From Chryseobacterium cheonjiense (GTDB lineage Bacteria; Bacteroidota; Bacteroidia; Flavobacteriales; Weeksellaceae): a DNA stretch of 64,000 bases. The notes below the pieces were generated by a model that was not told the DNA's origin, searched no databases, and saw only the letters and a program-made list of their open reading frames with translations. Where the stretch lies: contig NZ_JABBGF010000002.1 in assembly GCF_012927265.1 (NCBI RefSeq), positions 310,001-374,000 of the forward strand. The letters run 5' to 3'. The translations under genes and the position numbers were made by a program. Below, piece after piece: positions 36,082-45,607 of the stretch (the stretch's first letter is position 1; the number at the start of each line of letters is the position of its first letter).

Positions 36082-36128
36082 CAAATCTACACTTATTTTT
36101 GAATTGTGCAAAATTTATGCTACTTTTG
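36082..36128. promoter_or_regulatory. Interlocked divergent promoters of rho and the DUF4293 gene
   Basis: Plus strand: TTTTG (36097-36101), 19 bases, TACTTTTG (36121-36128). Minus strand: TTTTG (36113-36109), 19 bases, TAGATTTG (36089-36082). Both match the Bacteroidota -33/-7 consensus exactly in spacing, and the two promoters overlap by 17 bases. Confidence 0.8.
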
Positions 36129-36145
36129 CAGGGAATTTAATTGTC

Positions 36146-36535
36146 ATGATACAAAGAATACAGACGATATGGACATTTCTGGCAGTTTTAGCTGCTGTAT
36201 TTCTGTTCATTACAGGTCAGGATGTAATCATTTCCGAGAGTTTGCCTGTGCTGAATGTCTTGTGTGTAATCCTTGTTTTAATAGGATTATTAAGTGTATT
36301 CAGTTATAAAAACAGAAAAAGACAAATTTTGCTGAATAATGTCAGCATCATTATAAACGTTTTGTTGGTTGGTATATTGATTTACTGGTTACTCAACTTA
36401 TCCGGAGGAATTCAGATTCCTGAGAAGGGTATTGAGCCAATATTTCCGTTAATTGCGATCGTATGTTTGTTTATTGCAAATATGTACATCAAAAAAGATG
36501 AGAGGCTCGTAAAATCTGTAGACAGACTTCGATAA
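36146..36535 (+). CDS. DUF4293-family membrane protein
   Basis: 129 residues from ATG 36146, chosen because the promoter at 36121-36128 lies inside the longer frame from 36104. Four membrane helices (about 5-22, 30-50, 61-80, 91-110) and a basic C terminus (KKDERLVKSVDRLR). It fits the flavobacterial DUF4293 family and shares a divergent promoter region with rho. Function unknown. Confidence 0.85.
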   Translation: MIQRIQTIWTFLAVLAAVFLFITGQDVIISESLPVLNVLCVILVLIGLLSVFSYKNRKRQILLNNVSIIINVLLVGILIYWLLNLSGGIQIPEKGIEPIFPLIAIVCLFIANMYIKKDERLVKSVDRLR

Positions 36536-36557
36536 CCGCGCAACGATTTTTTGAGTA

Positions 36558-36587
36558 AGAACAGCTTCTTTTAGGAGCTGTTTTTTT
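36558..36587 (+). terminator. Rho-independent terminator
   Basis: AACAGCT / AGCTGTT stem extended by T-G and C-G pairs, five-base loop, T7 tail. Confidence 0.85.
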
Positions 36588-36700
36588 ATTTTAATTATTT
36601 TTCTGCAGTATGGTATAGGTTACTTCCAGTAAAATTAATTCTAAAACTAAATGCAACATTTCTCTTTAACCCGCGACAGATTATCTATAAATTTTATTAC

Positions 36701-37621
36701 ATGAAAAAACTAACCTATCTTACCTTTTCACTGTTCTCAATATTTTCCTTTGCACAGGAAGTTTCCAAAGAAAGAATTAAGACTGTTCTTTCAACACTGG
36801 CATCAGATGAAATGAAAGGCCGTGAAATCGGAACTCAGGAAAATGAAAACGCAGCGAACTATATTGCCAAACTTTTCAAGGAAAATAATTTAGAGTACTG
36901 CACAGGAAGTTCCTTTCTGGTCCCTTTCACCTACAAAGGCAAAACAGCATATAATGTTTGTGGGATTAAAAAAGGGAAAACAGATAAGTATTTAGGCTTT
37001 TCCGGGCACTTTGACCATATCGGAACCAGCAATAATCCAAAAGATAATATCTATAACGGAGCCGATGATGACGCCAGCGGAATCACAACACTTGTAGGAA
37101 TTGCTGATTATTTTAAAAACAAAAAACCTGAATTTTCAATGGTCTTTATGGCATTTAACGGCGAAGAAAAAGGTATGCTCGGATCAAAGGCGATTTCGAC
37201 GGATAAAAACCTGGATAATATCTACAATAACCTGACTGCTCTTTTCAATTTTGAAATGGTGGCAACAGAATCAGCTTTCGGGATAAACGCCCTTTTTATG
37301 ACGGGTGATGAATTCTCTGATCTTGATGAGCTGTTTAATCAAAATGCTGCAAACGGACTTAAAATCAATCCGGATCCTTACGCTGCACAGCAGTTGTTTT
37401 ACCGTTCGGATAATGTAAGCTTTGTAAAAAAGAAAATTATTGCCCATTCTTTTTCCACAGTTGATATGACAAAAGCGATTCACTATCACAATGAAAGCGA
37501 TGACATTAACGTTGTAGATTTTGACAATCTTACCCAGATCATCAATAATTTCGGAAAAACACTTGAAAAACTGTCTCCTAAGAATTTCAGCCCTAAATAT
37601 AATGATACTGTAAAATTCTGA
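36701..37621 (+). CDS. M28-family zinc metallopeptidase, exported
   Basis: 306 residues. Signal peptide to about residue 19 (SIFSFAQ). The two-zinc site is visible: H103 (SGHFDHIG), bridging D122 (GADDDASG), catalytic E155 and ligand E156 (NGEEKGMLGS), E/D at NFEMV (E185) and H in IHYHNESDD. Members are aminopeptidases or carboxypeptidases of the periplasm or outside. No T9SS sorting domain, so it is likely periplasmic. Stand-alone gene. Confidence 0.92.
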   Translation: MKKLTYLTFSLFSIFSFAQEVSKERIKTVLSTLASDEMKGREIGTQENENAANYIAKLFKENNLEYCTGSSFLVPFTYKGKTAYNVCGIKKGKTDKYLGFSGHFDHIGTSNNPKDNIYNGADDDASGITTLVGIADYFKNKKPEFSMVFMAFNGEEKGMLGSKAISTDKNLDNIYNNLTALFNFEMVATESAFGINALFMTGDEFSDLDELFNQNAANGLKINPDPYAAQQLFYRSDNVSFVKKKIIAHSFSTVDMTKAIHYHNESDDINVVDFDNLTQIINNFGKTLEKLSPKNFSPKYNDTVKF

Positions 37622-37750
37622 CCCCTTATATACAGCCACCGGGACGAGGTGGCTCTTTATTTTCATAAAATATTGTAACAAAAACTCCGGAATTAAAACA
37701 TATTAAAGAAAGTAAAAGACCTTTAAAAACGTCTTATCATTTAAATTATG

Positions 37751-37758
37751 TAATTTTG
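37751..37758 (+). promoter_or_regulatory. -7 promoter element of the ABC exporter gene
   Basis: TAATTTTG, 20 bases before the ATG at 37779. Confidence 0.5.
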
Positions 37759-37778
37759 CTATCCAATTTTTTCATTGA

Positions 37779-39617
37779 ATGAATCAATATATTAAAATAC
37801 TTAAGTTCGCAAAACCTCATCAAAAATACATTTACGGAAGTTTATTCTTCAATCTTATGTATTCTGTATTTCAGATTGCTTCCTTAGGGACAATTCTGCC
37901 AGTTTTGGGAATGCTTTTCGGAACTATAGAAGCTAAAAAATACAAAACAGCACCGGTATATTCAGGTGAAATCCTCGATTTTTTTTCTTACGCAAAAGAA
38001 TACGCCAATTATTATGTTCAGAGTCTGGTAACTCAATATGGAGCTCTTAATGTTTTGGCATGGCTTTGTGTAGTTACAGCCTTCATGTTCCTGTTAAGAA
38101 ATCTTTTCAGGTATCTGGGATCTTTTTTACTTATCAATTACAGAGTAGGTGTTACCAAAGATCTTCGGGGAGCCATGTACAGGAAAATACTTTCTCTTCC
38201 CGTAGCCTTTTTTACGGAAAGCAGAAAGGGTGATCTTATGTCCCGAATGTCCAATGATGTGGGAGAAGTGGAAGGAAACATTCTTGGGAGCCTTGTAGAG
38301 CTCATTAACGCTCCTTTTATGCTGATCAGCACACTGGTAACTTTATTCTTTTTAAGCACGGAAATGACGCTTTTCTCACTTCTGGTTTTACCGGTGATGG
38401 GAACAATGATTGCCCTGATCGGAAAGAGCCTTAAAAAAGATTCTCATGAAGCGCAAAACGAAATGGGAAATATTTTTTCTATTGTAGATGAAACCCTGAA
38501 ATCCACGAAAGTCATTAAAATTTTCAGTGCAGAAAAAATAATGGACAGCCGGTTTATGCAGTCTATGCAGCGATGGATCAACAGCTCCATACGACTGGGA
38601 AGAAAAAAAGAGCTGGCCTCGCCGATGAGCGAGTTTCTAGGTTCTGTGACGTTTTTAATTATCGCATGGTACGGAGGAAAACAGATTATTGTAGAACAGA
38701 GTATTTCTCCTGCAGATTTTCTTGTTTTCTTAGGAATTTTCTTCCAGATATTGCCTCCGGTGAAAAGTTTATCCCAGTCTATTTCAAATGTTCAGAAAGG
38801 AGAAGCTTCTCTGGAAAGAGTTCTTGAAATCCTTGATGCTGACGTGAAAATTGATGAAGCTCCGAATCCGGTAAGCATTTCCACTCTTAATCAATCTATC
38901 GAATTTAATAATATTGGTTTTTATTATGATAAAGACCACACCATCCTTAAAAATTTCTCACTGAGCATTCCAAAAGGGAAAACAGTGGCTCTTGTTGGAC
39001 AGAGCGGAAGTGGGAAAACGACTATTGCCAATCTTTTAGCGCGGTTTTATGATGTTTCTGAAGGGGAAATATTAATTGACGGAGTTAATGTCAAAAATTT
39101 AAAGCTAAAGGAATACCGGAAGCTTTTAGGAATGGTTACCCAGGAATCAGTTTTGTTTAATGATTCTGTTTATAATAATATCCTGATGGGCAAACCCGAT
39201 GCTACGAGAGAAGAAGTAATTGCTGCCGCAAAAATAGCCAATGCAGACACATTCATTTCGCAGTTCCCAGATGGATATGATTCTAATATCGGGGACGATG
39301 GAGGAAAGCTTTCCGGAGGTCAGAAACAGAGGGTTTCGATAGCAAGGGCTGTATTGAAAAACCCTCCGATCATGATTCTGGATGAAGCAACTTCGGCCCT
39401 GGATACTGAGTCTGAAAGATTTGTACAGGATGCTCTGGAAAAAATGATGGAAAACAGAACTTCTCTCGTTATTGCACACCGTCTTTCAACCATTCAGAAA
39501 GCCGACTGGATTGTGGTAATGGAAAGAGGAGATATTGTAGAACAGGGAACACACCATGATCTTATCGCCAAAAAAGGGATGTACAACAAGCTGGTGGAAC
39601 TGCAAAATTTCGATTAA
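37779..39617 (+). CDS. ABC exporter, fused permease and ATPase (MsbA-like)
   Basis: 612 residues. Six membrane helices in the first ~340 residues (type IV exporter fold), then the nucleotide-binding domain: Walker A LVGQSGSGKTTIA (about 404), Q-loop VTQESVLFND, signature LSGGQKQR (about 510), Walker B IMILDEATSALD and H-loop IAHRLST. Single-polypeptide half-transporter acting as a homodimer. By layout it could flip lipids (MsbA-like lipid A core) or export drugs; the substrate is not certain. Confidence 0.93.
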   Translation: MNQYIKILKFAKPHQKYIYGSLFFNLMYSVFQIASLGTILPVLGMLFGTIEAKKYKTAPVYSGEILDFFSYAKEYANYYVQSLVTQYGALNVLAWLCVVTAFMFLLRNLFRYLGSFLLINYRVGVTKDLRGAMYRKILSLPVAFFTESRKGDLMSRMSNDVGEVEGNILGSLVELINAPFMLISTLVTLFFLSTEMTLFSLLVLPVMGTMIALIGKSLKKDSHEAQNEMGNIFSIVDETLKSTKVIKIFSAEKIMDSRFMQSMQRWINSSIRLGRKKELASPMSEFLGSVTFLIIAWYGGKQIIVEQSISPADFLVFLGIFFQILPPVKSLSQSISNVQKGEASLERVLEILDADVKIDEAPNPVSISTLNQSIEFNNIGFYYDKDHTILKNFSLSIPKGKTVALVGQSGSGKTTIANLLARFYDVSEGEILIDGVNVKNLKLKEYRKLLGMVTQESVLFNDSVYNNILMGKPDATREEVIAAAKIANADTFISQFPDGYDSNIGDDGGKLSGGQKQRVSIARAVLKNPPIMILDEATSALDTESERFVQDALEKMMENRTSLVIAHRLSTIQKADWIVVMERGDIVEQGTHHDLIAKKGMYNKLVELQNFD

Positions 39618-39631
39618 ACTTATCTAAACAA

Positions 39632-39976
39632 ATGAATCCTATACAAGAGTATTTCTACAGACTTAATGAGCCTGCAAGAAGTACTCTTCTTTTTCTGCGA
39701 AAAAAAATTCTGGAATCTGATGCGGAAAACATCACGGAAACATTCAGCTTTAGATTACCTTTTTTCAAATACAAAAAGAAAATGCTGTGTTATTTTAATT
39801 TCAGCAAAAAGCACAAATGTTATTACATCAGCTTTTATCACGGCGACAGGCTCGATCATCCGCAATTACTTCAGGAAGGCAGGAAAAAATTTAAGATACT
39901 GCTAATTGATCTAGATGAAGATTTACCATTGGATGTGATTCTGAACTTGATAGATGAAGTTAAAAAGTTTTATTAA
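39632..39976 (+). CDS. DUF1801-family protein
   Basis: 114 residues. NPIQEYFYRLNEPARSTLLFLRKKI at the start (in parts: EYFYRLNEPAR, LLFLRKKILE), FSFRLPFFKYKKKMLCYF and ISFYHGDRLDHPQLL fit the DUF1801/YdhG-like alpha-beta fold. Function unknown; cytoplasmic. It follows the ABC exporter by 14 bases and may share its transcript. Confidence 0.8.
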   Translation: MNPIQEYFYRLNEPARSTLLFLRKKILESDAENITETFSFRLPFFKYKKKMLCYFNFSKKHKCYYISFYHGDRLDHPQLLQEGRKKFKILLIDLDEDLPLDVILNLIDEVKKFY

Positions 39977-40032
39977 CGTATTTTATTAAATAAAATTTAA
40001 GCTAAAGCCAGGTGAATTATATTTAATTGTAA

Positions 40033-40059
40033 ACGGGCTAAAGCCCGTCCCTATTGATG
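40033..40059 (+). repeat. Dispersed palindromic repeat, copy 1
   Basis: ACGGGCTAAAGCCCGT followed by CCCTATTGATG. The same palindrome-plus-tail occurs at 53366 and, inverted, at 61766. A weaker half copy (GCTAAAGCC) lies at 40001. Confidence 0.6.
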
Positions 40060-40084
40060 CAAATTCTTCATTCATTTAAACCAA

Positions 40085-40117
40085 ATAAAAAAGGCTGATT
40101 CTACCGAAACAGCCTTT
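40085..40117 (-). terminator. Terminator of the psd-cdsA operon
   Basis: AAAGGCTG / CAGCCTTT stem; T6 follows on the minus strand, 18 bases after the psd stop. Confidence 0.75.
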
Positions 40118-40134
40118 ACTATATGTAAGTAATA

Positions 40135-40788
40135 TTATTCTTTCATTCTTGCAATCACATCCAGACCTCCTTTTGTGACATCACCTATTTTACAGATGAT
40201 TTCCGTATCCAACGGTAAGAAGACATCCATCCTTGAACCGAATTTTATAAACCCGAATTCATGACCTGCTTTGGCATCATCTCCCTCATTACAGTAGAAA
40301 ACAATTCTTCTGGCTACATATCCCGCAATCTGGCGAAATACGACCTTGTGATTGGTAAGACTTTCTACAGCGACCGTAGTTCTTTCATTTTCTGTAGAAG
40401 ATTTCTCATGCCAGGCTACAAGATATTTTCCCGGATGATATTTTTTATAGATTACCTTTCCCGAAACAGGATATCTGCAGATATGAACATTAAGCGGAGA
40501 CATGAATATGGAAACCTGAATTGCTTTTCCTTTTATGAATTCATCCTCTTCCACCTCCTTTATCATTACTACCTTTCCGTCTACCGGGGCAATTACATTT
40601 TCCCTGTGTTCCAGAATATCCCGGTTTGGAACCCTAAAGAACCAGAATACGAGACTGTAAACAACCAATAAAGGCAGAATGATCACCAGTGACCACATTT
40701 CAAGAAAATAAATGGCCAGTGCACTCAAAATGATAAACAATAAGGAGGCAACAGTGATGGTTCCTTTTGATTCTCTGTGTAATTTCAT
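40135..40788 (-). CDS. psd: Phosphatidylserine decarboxylase family proenzyme
   Basis: 217 residues, the short bacterial form. It decarboxylates phosphatidylserine to phosphatidylethanolamine at the membrane. One or two N-terminal helices (about 12-50), VIAPVDGKVV, the SIFMSPLNVHICRYPVSG region with catalytic His, and the self-cleavage motif FGSRMD near the C terminus, whose Ser becomes the pyruvoyl group. It lies four bases after cdsA, so phospholipid synthesis genes are cotranscribed. Confidence 0.93.
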   Translation of the reverse strand: MKLHRESKGTITVASLLFIILSALAIYFLEMWSLVIILPLLVVYSLVFWFFRVPNRDILEHRENVIAPVDGKVVMIKEVEEDEFIKGKAIQVSIFMSPLNVHICRYPVSGKVIYKKYHPGKYLVAWHEKSSTENERTTVAVESLTNHKVVFRQIAGYVARRIVFYCNEGDDAKAGHEFGFIKFGSRMDVFLPLDTEIICKIGDVTKGGLDVIARMKE

Positions 40789-40792
40789 GAGA

Positions 40793-41665
40793 TTATATAA
40801 ATTTTTCTAATATAAAGTACAAATATACGACAGGAACGCAGATTAAAAAACTATCAAGCCGATCTAATACGCCGCCATGTCCAGGAATGATGTTTCCACT
40901 GTCTTTTACTCCGAAGTTTCTTTTCAGCTGGCTTTCCACAAGATCTCCTACAGGAGCAAAGGCAGCTACCAGAAATCCTACGACCATCCAGTTTCCTCGA
41001 AGATCCGGATGATAATGTTCAATAAAGTAGGACAATACCAATGTAAGCACAACTCCGCCTATATATCCTTCCCAAGTCTTTTTAGGGGAAATTTTAGGAG
41101 CCATTTTATGTTTTCCGAAGAACTTTCCCGTTAAATACGCAAAAGTATCGCTGCTCCATATTAAAATGAAAAGGAAAAGAACTTCCAGAGAAAACCTGTC
41201 GTCGAATCTTGAAAATTTTGGCAAACCTAATGCAAAACTAAATGGCAGCGCCACGTAAATGACCATAAAAATGAGTTTCCCACTGTCGTAGTACAACTCA
41301 TTCGGATATTTAAATAAAGTGACCACAGCAATGACTATTAAAAGCAGCGCCAGAATTTCACTGAACCTGAAATCAAAAAAGAAATCGAAGTGGAAATATC
41401 GTTTGGAAAAAACGTAAAAAACAAAGATAATCAGTGGAAGAACCACCCATCTTTCATAGCCGTTACCAAACTTCATGATTTTAAAACATTCCCAAGAGCT
41501 TACTCCCAAAAGAAATGTAATGAGTCCGTAATAGAGGTATTCCTGCTGTACAAGGTCAGGACTTATACTGTTAATCAGCTGTGCACCCAGCGGTGTTGTG
41601 CAAAGAATGATAATTGCTATATATACAATTCCTGATATCGTTCTTTGAATAAGATTTTTGTCCAA
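40793..41665 (-). CDS. cdsA: Phosphatidate cytidylyltransferase
   Basis: 290 residues, seven to eight membrane helices. It makes CDP-diacylglycerol from phosphatidate and CTP, the precursor of phosphatidylserine and all main phospholipids. The family signature is complete at the C-terminal end: SQLKRNFGVKDSGNI followed by PGHGGVLDRLDS. psd follows directly. Confidence 0.95.
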   Translation of the reverse strand: MDKNLIQRTISGIVYIAIIILCTTPLGAQLINSISPDLVQQEYLYYGLITFLLGVSSWECFKIMKFGNGYERWVVLPLIIFVFYVFSKRYFHFDFFFDFRFSEILALLLIVIAVVTLFKYPNELYYDSGKLIFMVIYVALPFSFALGLPKFSRFDDRFSLEVLFLFILIWSSDTFAYLTGKFFGKHKMAPKISPKKTWEGYIGGVVLTLVLSYFIEHYHPDLRGNWMVVGFLVAAFAPVGDLVESQLKRNFGVKDSGNIIPGHGGVLDRLDSFLICVPVVYLYFILEKFI

Positions 41666-41691
41666 GATTTTAAAATTTATAACGTTGATGC

Positions 41692-42273
41692 CTAATCTTC
41701 AAGCAACAATAAAAACAGTTTGGTATTGCTGTTGGAAGAAGTATCCAGCTTCGACTGTGCTCCGCTGATGGAAGTAAGGTTTTTGATATTCCCGTTTCTT
41801 TTGATTTTTCCCATTGCATCATTGAGATTGTTCACGATCTGTGAAACATTGGCCATCACAATAATCTTATTAGGCAGCCTTGACGAATGGTAATGAAGGA
41901 TATTATTGTGCGAAAGCATAATTCTTCCGTCATAAGCGATGAGATATTCACAGGTGATGAAACTTGCATCATTATCACTTTGCAGTTCCGGAGTATAAGA
42001 TGTTTTTACAACATTTAAGAAATTCTGAAGATCTTTGTCCCAGCAGAATACATTGCTGATACCTTCTATTTTGATAATCTGATGTAGAGTCTGTAATGCC
42101 TCTGCTTCATCTGCGCAGTAATTGAAAAATCCTCCTGAATGCGTAAACAATTGGGCAAATTTATAATCAAGATCCGCATTTTTAAGCGAGTCTCCTAATT
42201 TCTCCAGACTTGGTTTTTCTTCTTCTTCCGGCTGGTTGGTAAGTTTGCTTACAATCCTTTTGAACAAATTCAA
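41692..42273 (-). CDS. LUD-domain protein (LutC/YkgG-like)
   Basis: 193 residues. After a charged N terminus (about 1-45) the LUD-like fold shows FFNYCADEAEALQTL, VFCWDKDLQNFL, CEYLIAYDGRIMLSHNN and PNKIIVMANVSQIV. LutC-type proteins take part in lactate oxidation, but the iron-sulfur subunits LutA/B are not nearby, so its role here is open. It lies between ftsH (134 bases upstream) and cdsA (26 bases downstream). Confidence 0.75.
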   Translation of the reverse strand: MNLFKRIVSKLTNQPEEEEKPSLEKLGDSLKNADLDYKFAQLFTHSGGFFNYCADEAEALQTLHQIIKIEGISNVFCWDKDLQNFLNVVKTSYTPELQSDNDASFITCEYLIAYDGRIMLSHNNILHYHSSRLPNKIIVMANVSQIVNNLNDAMGKIKRNGNIKNLTSISGAQSKLDTSSNSNTKLFLLLLED

Positions 42274-42350
42274 TTTAATTTATTTTTTAGACGCTTTATA
42301 CAAAAATATAAAATTATCATATAGAAATCTAAAAACGTGCCGATAAATAT

Positions 42351-42386
42351 GAAAAAACCTGACAAATCAGAGACTGTCAGGTTTTC
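42351..42386 (-). terminator. Terminator of ftsH
   Basis: 11-bp perfect stem AAAACCTGACA / TGTCAGGTTTT, ten-base loop, T-rich tail on the minus strand. Confidence 0.85.
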
Positions 42387-42407
42387 TTAATCTATTTAAA
42401 AAGATTT

Positions 42408-44420
42408 TTAGATTTGGGTAGGACTTTCAGGTGCCTGAATTTCACTATCTTCCTCTTTATCTTTAATGATAATTTCTTCGTTTGGCTGCTGTGCTGCCGG
42501 AATGGTATTCGTAACAGGTTTTTCTGTCAGTTCCGGATCCCATGCTCTTTTTCCGAACACTTCTTCAAGATCTTCTCTGAAAATCACCTCTTTTTCAAGA
42601 AGTTTGTTGGCAAGCGCATCGAGCTTATCTTTATTTTCTGTCAGAATCTGAACAGCGCGGTCATATTGAGTTTCAATAATTCCTTTGATTTCAATATCAA
42701 TTTTCTTTGCTGTTTCTTCAGAATAAGGTTTCCCGAAGTTGTATTCAGACTGGCCTGAACTGTCATAATAAGAAATATTACCGATATTCGGGCTTAATCC
42801 GTAGATCGTAACCATTGCCTGTGCTCTCTTCGTTACACTTTCGAGATCAGAAAGAGCTCCTGTTGAGATATTATTAAAAATAACCTGTTCTGCAGCTCTA
42901 CCTCCTAAAGTCGCGCACATTTCATCAAGCATCTGCTCAGTAGTTGTAAGCTGTCTTTCTTCAGGTAAATACCATGCTGCCCCTAAAGATCGCCCTCTCG
43001 GAACAATAGTTACTTTTAACAGTGGTGATGCGTGCTCTACCAACCAGGAGATGGTAGCGTGTCCTGCTTCATGATAAGCCACTCTTTTCTTTTCAGATGG
43101 TTTGATGGCTTTGTTTTTCTTTTCTAGACCTCCGATAATACGGTCTACCGCATCAAGAAAATCCTGTTTTGTAACTGAAGTATGATTGTTTCTCGCTGCA
43201 ATTAATGCCGCTTCGTTACATACGTTAGCAATATCCGCCCCGCTGAATCCCGGAGTCTGTTTTGCTAAAAACTCCCGGTCTACACTGTCATCAAGCTTGA
43301 TTTTCTTTAAATGCACATCAAAGATTTGTCTTCTTTCATGCAATTCAGGAAGATCTACATAGATCGAACGGTCGAAACGTCCGGCTCTCATTAATGCTTT
43401 ATCAAGAATATCCGCCCGGTTGGTTGCAGCCATTACAATAACGTTGGTATCTGTTCCGAAACCGTCCATTTCCGTAAGAAGCTGGTTCAGCGTGTTTTCT
43501 CTTTCGTCGTTTCCGCCTGAGAAGTTATTCTTTCCTCTCGCACGTCCGATAGCATCAATCTCGTCTATGAAAATAATTGCCGGTGATTTCGCTTTAGCCT
43601 GAGCAAATAAATCTCTTACTCTGGATGCACCTACTCCTACAAACATTTCTACGAAATCTGATCCTGAAAGTGAGAAGAAAGGTACTTTGGCTTCACCCGC
43701 CACAGCCTTTGCCAATAGCGTTTTACCAGTTCCCGGAGGCCCTACCAATAGTACACCTTTAGGAATTTTACCTCCCAGTTTCGTATATTTTTCTGAATTT
43801 TTAAGGAAATCTACGACTTCCTGAACTTCTTCTTTTGCACCTTCCAGTCCTGCAACATCTTTGAAGGTCACCTGAATTCTTTCTTTTTCGTCAAAAAGCT
43901 TGGCTTTTGATTTCCCGATAGAGAAAATCTGACCTCCAGGGCCACCTCCGCTTCCCATTCTTCTGAAAAGAAGGAAATAGAATAATCCTAAAATAGTAAT
44001 CCAGATTAGTGCCTGAATAAGAATACTCATCAACGGGCTTTCACCTTCTGCATAATCCTTAGATGTCGCAATCTGAGGGTTTTGCTGTTTCAGAGCATCA
44101 AATTTTTCAAGGAATAATCTCAGGTCTCCGTATTTAAGCGTATAATCTGCTTTCGGAGCCATTGATAGGCTTGAAAAAGGGTTTGCTTTATCGTCTTTCT
44201 TTACGGTAGCTGTTTTAGCAGCCTGTGTTAAAAACACGTCAGCCTTCTGGGCTTGTTTATCTATTAAAACTCTCTGGATTTTTCCTGCCTGCATTTCTTT
44301 AAAGAAACCATCCTCATCAATAGTTTTTGCACTATTATCACCTAAAAAATTAGGAATAAAAAATAACAAAAGAGCTATGATCGCAATCGGAAAAAACCAG
44401 TTAAATCCTTTATTGTTCAT
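42408..44420 (-). CDS. ftsH: ATP-dependent zinc metalloprotease FtsH
   Basis: 670 residues. Two membrane helices (about 7-24 and 134-154) flank a periplasmic domain. The AAA+ module has Walker A GPPGTGKT (about 227), Walker [10 protein letters not shown] and the second region of homology [20 protein letters not shown] (in parts: [17 protein letters not shown]). The zinc protease site is H450-E-A-G-H454. It degrades misfolded membrane proteins and selected regulators. rsfS lies 15 bases upstream on the same strand. Confidence 0.97.
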   Translation of the reverse strand: MNNKGFNWFFPIAIIALLLFFIPNFLGDNSAKTIDEDGFFKEMQAGKIQRVLIDKQAQKADVFLTQAAKTATVKKDDKANPFSSLSMAPKADYTLKYGDLRLFLEKFDALKQQNPQIATSKDYAEGESPLMSILIQALIWITILGLFYFLLFRRMGSGGGPGGQIFSIGKSKAKLFDEKERIQVTFKDVAGLEGAKEEVQEVVDFLKNSEKYTKLGGKIPKGVLLVGPPGTGKTLLAKAVAGEAKVPFFSLSGSDFVEMFVGVGASRVRDLFAQAKAKSPAIIFIDEIDAIGRARGKNNFSGGNDERENTLNQLLTEMDGFGTDTNVIVMAATNRADILDKALMRAGRFDRSIYVDLPELHERRQIFDVHLKKIKLDDSVDREFLAKQTPGFSGADIANVCNEAALIAARNNHTSVTKQDFLDAVDRIIGGLEKKNKAIKPSEKKRVAYHEAGHATISWLVEHASPLLKVTIVPRGRSLGAAWYLPEERQLTTTEQMLDEMCATLGGRAAEQVIFNNISTGALSDLESVTKRAQAMVTIYGLSPNIGNISYYDSSGQSEYNFGKPYSEETAKKIDIEIKGIIETQYDRAVQILTENKDKLDALANKLLEKEVIFREDLEEVFGKRAWDPELTEKPVTNTIPAAQQPNEEIIIKDKEEDSEIQAPESPTQI

Positions 44421-44435
44421 TTATACTTTTTAAAA

Positions 44436-44804
44436 TTAAAATTCATTTTCGATTCTGGTAATGACTGCATCACCCCAGAGCTCCTCTATATCGTAGTACT
44501 CGCGTACTTGTTTCTGGAAAATATGTACTACTACGGAAACGTAGTCTACCAGCACCCACATTGCATTTTCCGTTCCTTCTACGTGCCAAGGTCTTTCTTT
44601 AAGCTCGTTTCTCACCTTTTTTTCAACACCACCCGCTAATGCGGCTACCTGTGTGTTTGAGTTTCCGCTGCATATCACAAAGGTCTCTGCGACAGAGTTT
44701 TCGATGTTTGAAAGATCGAAGATCATAATGTCTTCTCCTTTTACATCCTGGATTGCCTCAACGATTTTATCTAATAATTCTTGTTTTTCTGCTGTTTTAT
44801 TCAT
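44436..44804 (-). CDS. rsfS: Ribosome silencing factor
   Basis: 122 residues. It binds uL14 of the large subunit and blocks subunit joining in starvation. Family marks: LDKIVEAIQDVKGEDIMIFDLS, quoted in part as IVEAIQDVKGEDIMIFDL; ETFVICSGNSNTQVAAL; GTENAMWVLVDYVSVVVHIFQ (WVLVDYVSVVVHIF) and REYYDIEELWGDA. A TAAATTTG promoter element lies 19 bases upstream. First gene of a likely rsfS-ftsH unit. Confidence 0.95.
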   Translation of the reverse strand: MNKTAEKQELLDKIVEAIQDVKGEDIMIFDLSNIENSVAETFVICSGNSNTQVAALAGGVEKKVRNELKERPWHVEGTENAMWVLVDYVSVVVHIFQKQVREYYDIEELWGDAVITRIENEF

Positions 44805-44823
44805 TAAAAAATACTATAATCTG

Positions 44824-44831
44824 CAAATTTA
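44824..44831 (-). promoter_or_regulatory. -7 promoter element of rsfS-ftsH
   Basis: TAAATTTG on the minus strand, 19 bases before the rsfS ATG. Confidence 0.55.
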
Positions 44832-44890
44832 TTGTTTTTCTTTCACTTTAGCCTTACTTTTAACCCCCGAAAGTCTTAAAGTTTTCTTAA

Positions 44891-45607
44891 ATGAGTCAAC
44901 TATTCTACCTGAAAGAATGTTCTTCTACTAATGACGAAATTTCAAAGTTTTTACTTTATGAAAATTCTGATTTTATTGCGCTTCATACATTTCATCAAAC
45001 AAAAGGCCGTGGCCAGTACGGAAATACATGGTCAGCTGCTGCTGAAAAAAATTTAGCCTATACTCTTGCTGTAAAGACGGAAAATTTTCCGGTGTCTGAT
45101 TTCCTGTTCAATTATTATACCGCAATCATAATCCGCGATTTCCTTGCCAATTTGACTGATAATCCTGTGAAAATAAAATGGCCTAATGATATTATTCTTA
45201 AAAATAAAAAAATCGTAGGAATTTTAATTGAAAAGAAAAAAATTAATCAGAATAATTATTTTATTATTGGAGCCGGTTTTAATATTCTCCAGGAAAAATT
45301 TGATGAAATATCGAACGCGGGATCTATTTTAACACAGACAGGTAAGCATTTTAACCTTAATGAATTCACTATTGCGCTTCATGATTTTCTCGTTGAAAAG
45401 TTAAATATAATTCCTTCTGAAGATGAAATTCTGAGCCGGTTTAACGCCGGTTTATTCAGAAAAGATGAAATTTCTGTTTTTGAGCTTAATGAAAAAAGAC
45501 AAAATGGCATCATTAAAAATGCTGACATAAACGGTAATCTCTGGATTGATCTTGAAAACGACGGGTTACAATCCTTCTATCATAAGGAAATAAAACTCCT
45601 TTATTGA
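44891..45607 (+). CDS. birA: Biotin-[acetyl-CoA carboxylase] ligase
   Basis: 238 residues, the short form without the N-terminal DNA-binding domain, so it should not act as a repressor. It attaches biotin to carboxylase carrier proteins through biotinyl-AMP. Motifs: SSTNDEISKF, the biotin loop TKGRGQYGNTWSA (about 38-50), IKWPNDIILKNKKIVGILIE (in parts: KWPNDIIL, KIVGILIE) and GAGFNI. Its last seven bases overlap the convergent permease gene. Confidence 0.94.
   Translation: MSQLFYLKECSSTNDEISKFLLYENSDFIALHTFHQTKGRGQYGNTWSAAAEKNLAYTLAVKTENFPVSDFLFNYYTAIIIRDFLANLTDNPVKIKWPNDIILKNKKIVGILIEKKKINQNNYFIIGAGFNILQEKFDEISNAGSILTQTGKHFNLNEFTIALHDFLVEKLNIIPSEDEILSRFNAGLFRKDEISVFELNEKRQNGIIKNADINGNLWIDLENDGLQSFYHKEIKLLY

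Noticed and set aside
36001-36111. 37-codon N-terminal extension of Rho
   Set aside because: It overlaps the rho promoter, lacks family similarity, and the ATG at 36000 gives the expected N terminus.
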